From: Gossypium raimondii
Taxonomy: Eukaryota > Streptophyta > Magnoliopsida > Malvales > Malvaceae
NCBI RefSeq assembly: GCF_025698545.1
Contig: NC_068571.1
Coordinates: forward strand, 37,977,733-38,041,732
DNA length: 64,000 bases
Reading direction: 5' to 3'
This document shows, piece after piece, positions 60,753 through 64,000 of this stretch. Positions within the stretch are counted from its first letter, which is position 1; every line of letters begins with the position of its first letter. Made by a program: the position numbers and the translations under genes. The notes beneath the pieces were generated by a model that did not search any database, was not told where the DNA came from, and was given only the letters and a program-made list of their open reading frames with translations.

Positions 60753-61091
60753 ATGAGTACTTCGGCGGTTGAAGTTAGTGATGAAAAAGTAAAAGCAATG
60801 TGAGATAAGAGATTGACAGAAATATTTTGTGATATTTGTATTAAAGAGATATTGAAAGGCAATAGGCCTGGTACTCATTTCACAATAGATGGATGGTTGA
60901 AAATAATGACCAACTTTGAGAAAGAAACGGGCAAGGGTTTTTCACAAAGACAACTTAAAAATAGGTGGGATGCCCTAAAAAAAGAATGGAAAGCTTGGAA
61001 GAAACTTAAAGCCGAAGATACTGGTTTAGGTTGGAATCCTATAAAAAGAACCGTTGATGCATCGGATGAATGGTGGGATAGTAGGCTCCAG
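60753..61091 (+). pseudogene. Harbinger ORF1 exon, Myb/SANT-like domain, one nonsense codon
   Basis: After a CAATAG acceptor, ATG at 60753 opens MSTSAVEVSDEKVKAM, then TGA at 60801-60803, then DKRLTEIFCDICIKEIL, GNRPGTHFTIDGWLKIMTNF, KGFSQRQLKNRWDALKKEWK, and GWNPIKRTVDASDEWWDSRLQ before a GT donor at 61092. This is the Myb/SANT-like DNA-binding domain (Myb_DNA-bind_3) of plant PIF/Harbinger ORF1. The TGA stands where the Trp of AMWDKRL is expected. Further exons are absent. ORF1 normally aids the transposase at the terminal repeats in the nucleus; this copy is broken. Confidence 0.88.
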
Positions 61092-61602
61092 GTACATTAA
61101 TAATTCTAAATATTTTTTTATTGTTTTCCTATTTATGATGTTATTGATAATTATTGTTATTAAACATATAATATGAGTCATATATTCAAATACATTTTAA
61201 AATAAAATAATACAAATGTGTCAATATCTAATTACAAATATTTAATTATTATATTTAAATATTTAAATATCATTTATATATTCTAATTAAATTTAACAAA
61301 TAATTAATATTAATTACTTAGAAATATTTAAAATTAATATTATATATTAAAATATTAACAATAAGTTATAATAAATTATTTTTTATATTTTTGTTAAAAT
61401 ATCATAATATTAACTAATTTGAACATTATTTAAATACATATTTATTACTTTATAATATTATGTCTAAAATGGACATTTTATTCTTCAAAAGTACTTTTTG
61501 ACAGCAATGCCAAACACTTCAAATATTCAAAAGCACTTCTCCACAGCACTTTTCAAAAGCAATGAAGAACTGGCCCTAAGGAGGTGTGGGATCGAAGGTA
61601 AG

Positions 61603-61656
61603 ACCACCGTTTGGGGAAAGTGATGACGCACCACCGTTTGGGGAAAGTGATGACGC
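61603..61656. repeat. Exact 27-bp tandem duplication
   Basis: Two identical 27-base copies (61603-61629 and 61630-61656), each starting ACCACCGTTTGGGG and ending GTGATGACGC. This is just outside the Harbinger element, in the distal upstream region of the OTLD1-like gene. Confidence 0.95.
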
Positions 61657-61681
61657 GGACGATGTTCCCTCATGAATTCCA

Positions 61682-61746
61682 CACGTGCCTACTTGGCTTA
61701 CTCTGCTGTCGTGGAACACGTGTGAAAATTACGAGAGTGACGTGGC
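61682..61746. promoter_or_regulatory. G-box / ABRE-like cluster
   Basis: CACGTG occurs at 61682-61687 and 61717-61722, and TGACGTGGC at 61738-61746, three ACGT-core sites within 65 bases in a locally GC-richer island. Before the Harbinger insertion this island would have lain about 100-360 bases from the start region at 58384, so it probably belonged to the OTLD1-like promoter. It could equally serve a plus-strand transcript not seen here. Confidence 0.5.
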
Positions 61747-63779
61747 TACTAATGATAGGGTAATTTCTCTTTCCCGTGTCAGGCGAGCTAGTGACATCAA
61801 ACCTTCTCTTCCGGCGGATATTAAATCTTTTTTTTTCTTCTTGCACTGTTTTTATTAAAATGTGATTATCACGATTTTTATTAAATTATTATTATTATTA
61901 AATCAACAATTTCTATTTTTTATCGGTAATTTTTTTAAATGCTACTTGATTAAATATTATTTATAAATTTGGTTAGAGTTTTATTTCATCTTAAAAATAT
62001 AGTTGACTTATGGTTTAATCATTAATCATTGTTAGTTATAAAATTTCTTTTGTGTCTATGTTTGTTTGATTGTTGAATGAATTTGTTTAATTATTAATTA
62101 TATTCCTAATACATGAATTTCTCTTATTATCTTAATTTTATACTAAAATATCAATTTAATAAGATGATGATATTTTATAAATACCAATTTAGTTAGATTG
62201 ATTATTATAATTTAATCTAAATTAATAATATAATATAGTCTTCAAATGAACAATTCTCATAAAAACAGCACTGAAGCAAAGGCAAAAGAAAAGAGCAATG
62301 AAAGCAGTGAGTTTCATCCAAAAATAAACCTTATTTTATATAAAGGTCCAATAATAAAACGTGGGATGGCAAAATTGTTTTCCCAATTTTCTTTGCCCTT
62401 TTTTAATAAATTTCTTCTTCTTGTCTAATTTTTTTCCATGTTATAATTATTTTTAAATTTCTTATGAAAAATAAAGGATATTCTCGTCGGTTCAAAAGTT
62501 CTTCCAAACTTATATTATTATTATAGGTAAATTATAACTTATAATATATTTATTATAATTTATATATTAATAAGTAAATATATGATGTTTCAATAAATTT
62601 ATAAACTCATAATATAATAATTCATTGAAAGTGATTACATCACTAACCACTTAACTCTTAAAATTATTAAAAACAAAATACTATTTTAAATAATATAATA
62701 ATTAATAATAAACATGTTGGTAAAATGGTACTTGAAAGTAGCCATTAAAACTCTTGCAAGATACCCATTTAGTATAAATTCAAACCGTATTACCTCATCC
62801 TTATTTTGTTAGATACCCATTCAACACAAATTCAAACCGTGTTATCCCCACCCATCCCTACCTCAAATATTGTATAAGAAAAGTGTTTAAAAGTGAAATC
62901 CCGTTTTTAATCGAAGTTACATTTCTTTGTACATACAAAATGATAAAAATAATAATAAAAGTAAGAAACGTAAGATTAAGAAAGAAAGGCACACCAATAG
63001 GATTACCTTTGCTTGAAAATAAGAAATTACCAGCTCTTGAAAATGTTTAAAATCCAAAATATAATAATAATTATATTCCAAAATGAAATTTCACACTGTA
63101 AAATTACGCGAATCAATTTGGAATAAATATTGAAATGCTCAATTATACTAAAAAAAAAACTTGATAATTAAATTGAAATTGAATTTTTTCTAGTCGCTTG
63201 TAATGTAATGTATCTGGATGATACCCCTATAATCTTTACCATAAGCAAAATCAGCATGAAGTTCAAGCAAGCCCAGAGCTGTGAACAAATGCACTACGTT
63301 TATTAAAACTAATAATGCTAAGATTTTCCCAGGAAAGAACAGAATGTTGTGATGAAGTAGATCTATGGAATGCCTCATGCTTAACCTATACGAAAACAAC
63401 ACTCTTCCACGTGCAAATTAAAAATTGAAAATGACAGTAGAAAAATACACATTTATAGCACCACAGAGGGATGTTGTTGGCATGACGTGTTGTCAAATTT
63501 CATTTCATCAGATCTGTTTTTCAGGTGTGTAAATCAAACTCTTCCAAAAATAAAATAAATTTATGCTTGTCCCTCCTCTTCATGCTTTACAAGCCGCTCT
63601 AAATAGCTAAGGCCTTTGTTCTACATGTAACAATATTTTGAAAATCCCTGAATGGGGAAGAATGAATTTGAAGGTGGTATTTTTATATGCTATTCAACAA
63701 ACCCAAATCTTAAGGCTTCAAGTTTCAAAAATAAGGAAATCAACAGTGTGCTTACAACAACAACTATCGACACCTTCAG
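61747..63779. other. Gene-free AT-rich stretch
   Basis: No supported gene. Two imperfect tandem copies of about 53 bases lie at about 62760-62864 (AGATACCCATTTAGTATAAATTC and AGATACCCATTCAACACAAATTC). The minus ORF at 63190-63402 shows no domain. The end near 63779 is the 3' flank of the following minus-strand exon. Confidence 0.5.
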
Positions 63780-63874
63780 TTATGGCCGAACCCTCCATCC
63801 ACGCTCAGCAAGTGCTTCACGCACCTGACTTGCTGCTTCTGCCGTGTCGTTGAGGGGAGGATAGCTCCAGCTTT
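63780..63874 (-). CDS. Last coding exon of an unidentified gene
   Basis: On the minus strand a TTGCAG acceptor at 63875-63880 opens a 95-base exon with two bases of a split codon, then SWSYPPLNDTAEAASQVREA, LAERGWRVRP and TAA at 63780-63782. The codon use is GC-richer than the surroundings, and a long pyrimidine-containing stretch precedes the acceptor. I do not recognise the family. The rest of the gene would lie beyond 64000. The plus ORF 63638-63853 is its shadow. Confidence 0.5.
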
Positions 63875-64000
63875 CTGCAATCTAAAAGACAACCAGGGAA
63901 TTTATTCATATAATTAATACCGGAAGAGCTCTCGTTATTCAATATAATCCAGTTATAATGGTTGAAAGAGCAGAAAATTGGTTAGGAACTAGGTTCAGCC

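Larger units (their letters stand above)
58385..61576 (+). mobile_element. PIF/Harbinger-type transposon carrying captured gene exons
   Basis: The termini are inverted: GGGCTAGTTCTTCA at the left and GGGCCAGTTCTTCA on the other strand at the right, followed by subterminal copies of AGAAG(C/T)(A/G)CTTTT. Both sides have TAA (58382-58384 and 61577-61579), the three-base duplication of this superfamily. Length is 3192 bases. Contents: a leader with tandem repeats and a donor CACCACCGGTGAGT (58708), reverse-oriented calreticulin exons (58863-59492), an unknown exon and leader-like DNA (59598-60400), and a Myb/SANT ORF1 exon (60753-61091). No DDE transposase is present, so it is non-autonomous. 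It lies in the upstream region of the OTLD1-like gene. Confidence 0.85.

Overview
The window is nuclear DNA of a eudicot plant. It is AT-rich, its genes have GT-AG introns, and it is crowded with decayed LTR retrotransposons and hairpin MITEs. The repeat style (Ty3/gypsy LTRs starting TGTAACAACCC or TGTAATAACCC and ending in GTTACA, arrays with an ACACGGCC core, Athila-like and copia debris) resembles cotton (Gossypium, Malvaceae). That genus call is inference. All calls come from reading the sequence and from remembered family features; no database search was run.

Layout. 1-7714: nested debris of a + strand gypsy LTR, an Athila-type element with a broken ORF1, and a - strand gypsy LTR. 9503-9835 (-): a small GIR1/GIR2-like EAR-motif repressor gene. 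12.3-20 kb: DNA-transposon relics, a complete solo LTR with a 5-bp target duplication, then two large palindromes, one built on a strict 43-bp period. 20212-24196: a gypsy element reduced by internal deletion to its integrase tail and chromodomain between a stub LTR and a long 3' LTR. 24876-27842 (+): an intact four-exon NIT4-type nitrilase with a MITE in its third intron. 28919-31340 (-): a three-exon coiled-coil (USO1-like) gene. 33-47.6 kb: retroelement and MITE graveyard (SINE-like tRNA-derived units, a solo LTR nested in gypsy, degenerate copia gag and pol). 48177-49492 (-): a complete four-exon PSAO gene (photosystem I subunit O). 51761-52786 (-): an intronless F-box gene. 54497-57279 (-): an OTLD1-like deubiquitinase gene cut off inside its OTU domain and frameshifted near its start. 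58385-61576: a 3.2-kb PIF/Harbinger-type transposon, bounded by TAA duplications, that carries captured calreticulin exons as well as its own Myb/SANT ORF1 exon. 63780-63874 (-): the last coding exon of an unidentified gene.

Four genes look intact and multi-exon or well conserved (NIT4, USO1-like, PSAO, F-box), plus the small GIR-like gene. They serve unrelated housekeeping or developmental roles and share no operon-like logic. The F-box and OTLD1-like pair resembles the close spacing of At2g27310 and At2g27350 in Arabidopsis, which suggests old microsynteny. The most unusual items are the Harbinger element with captured calreticulin exons just upstream of the OTLD1-like locus, and the palindromic cluster at 18.5-19.9 kb.
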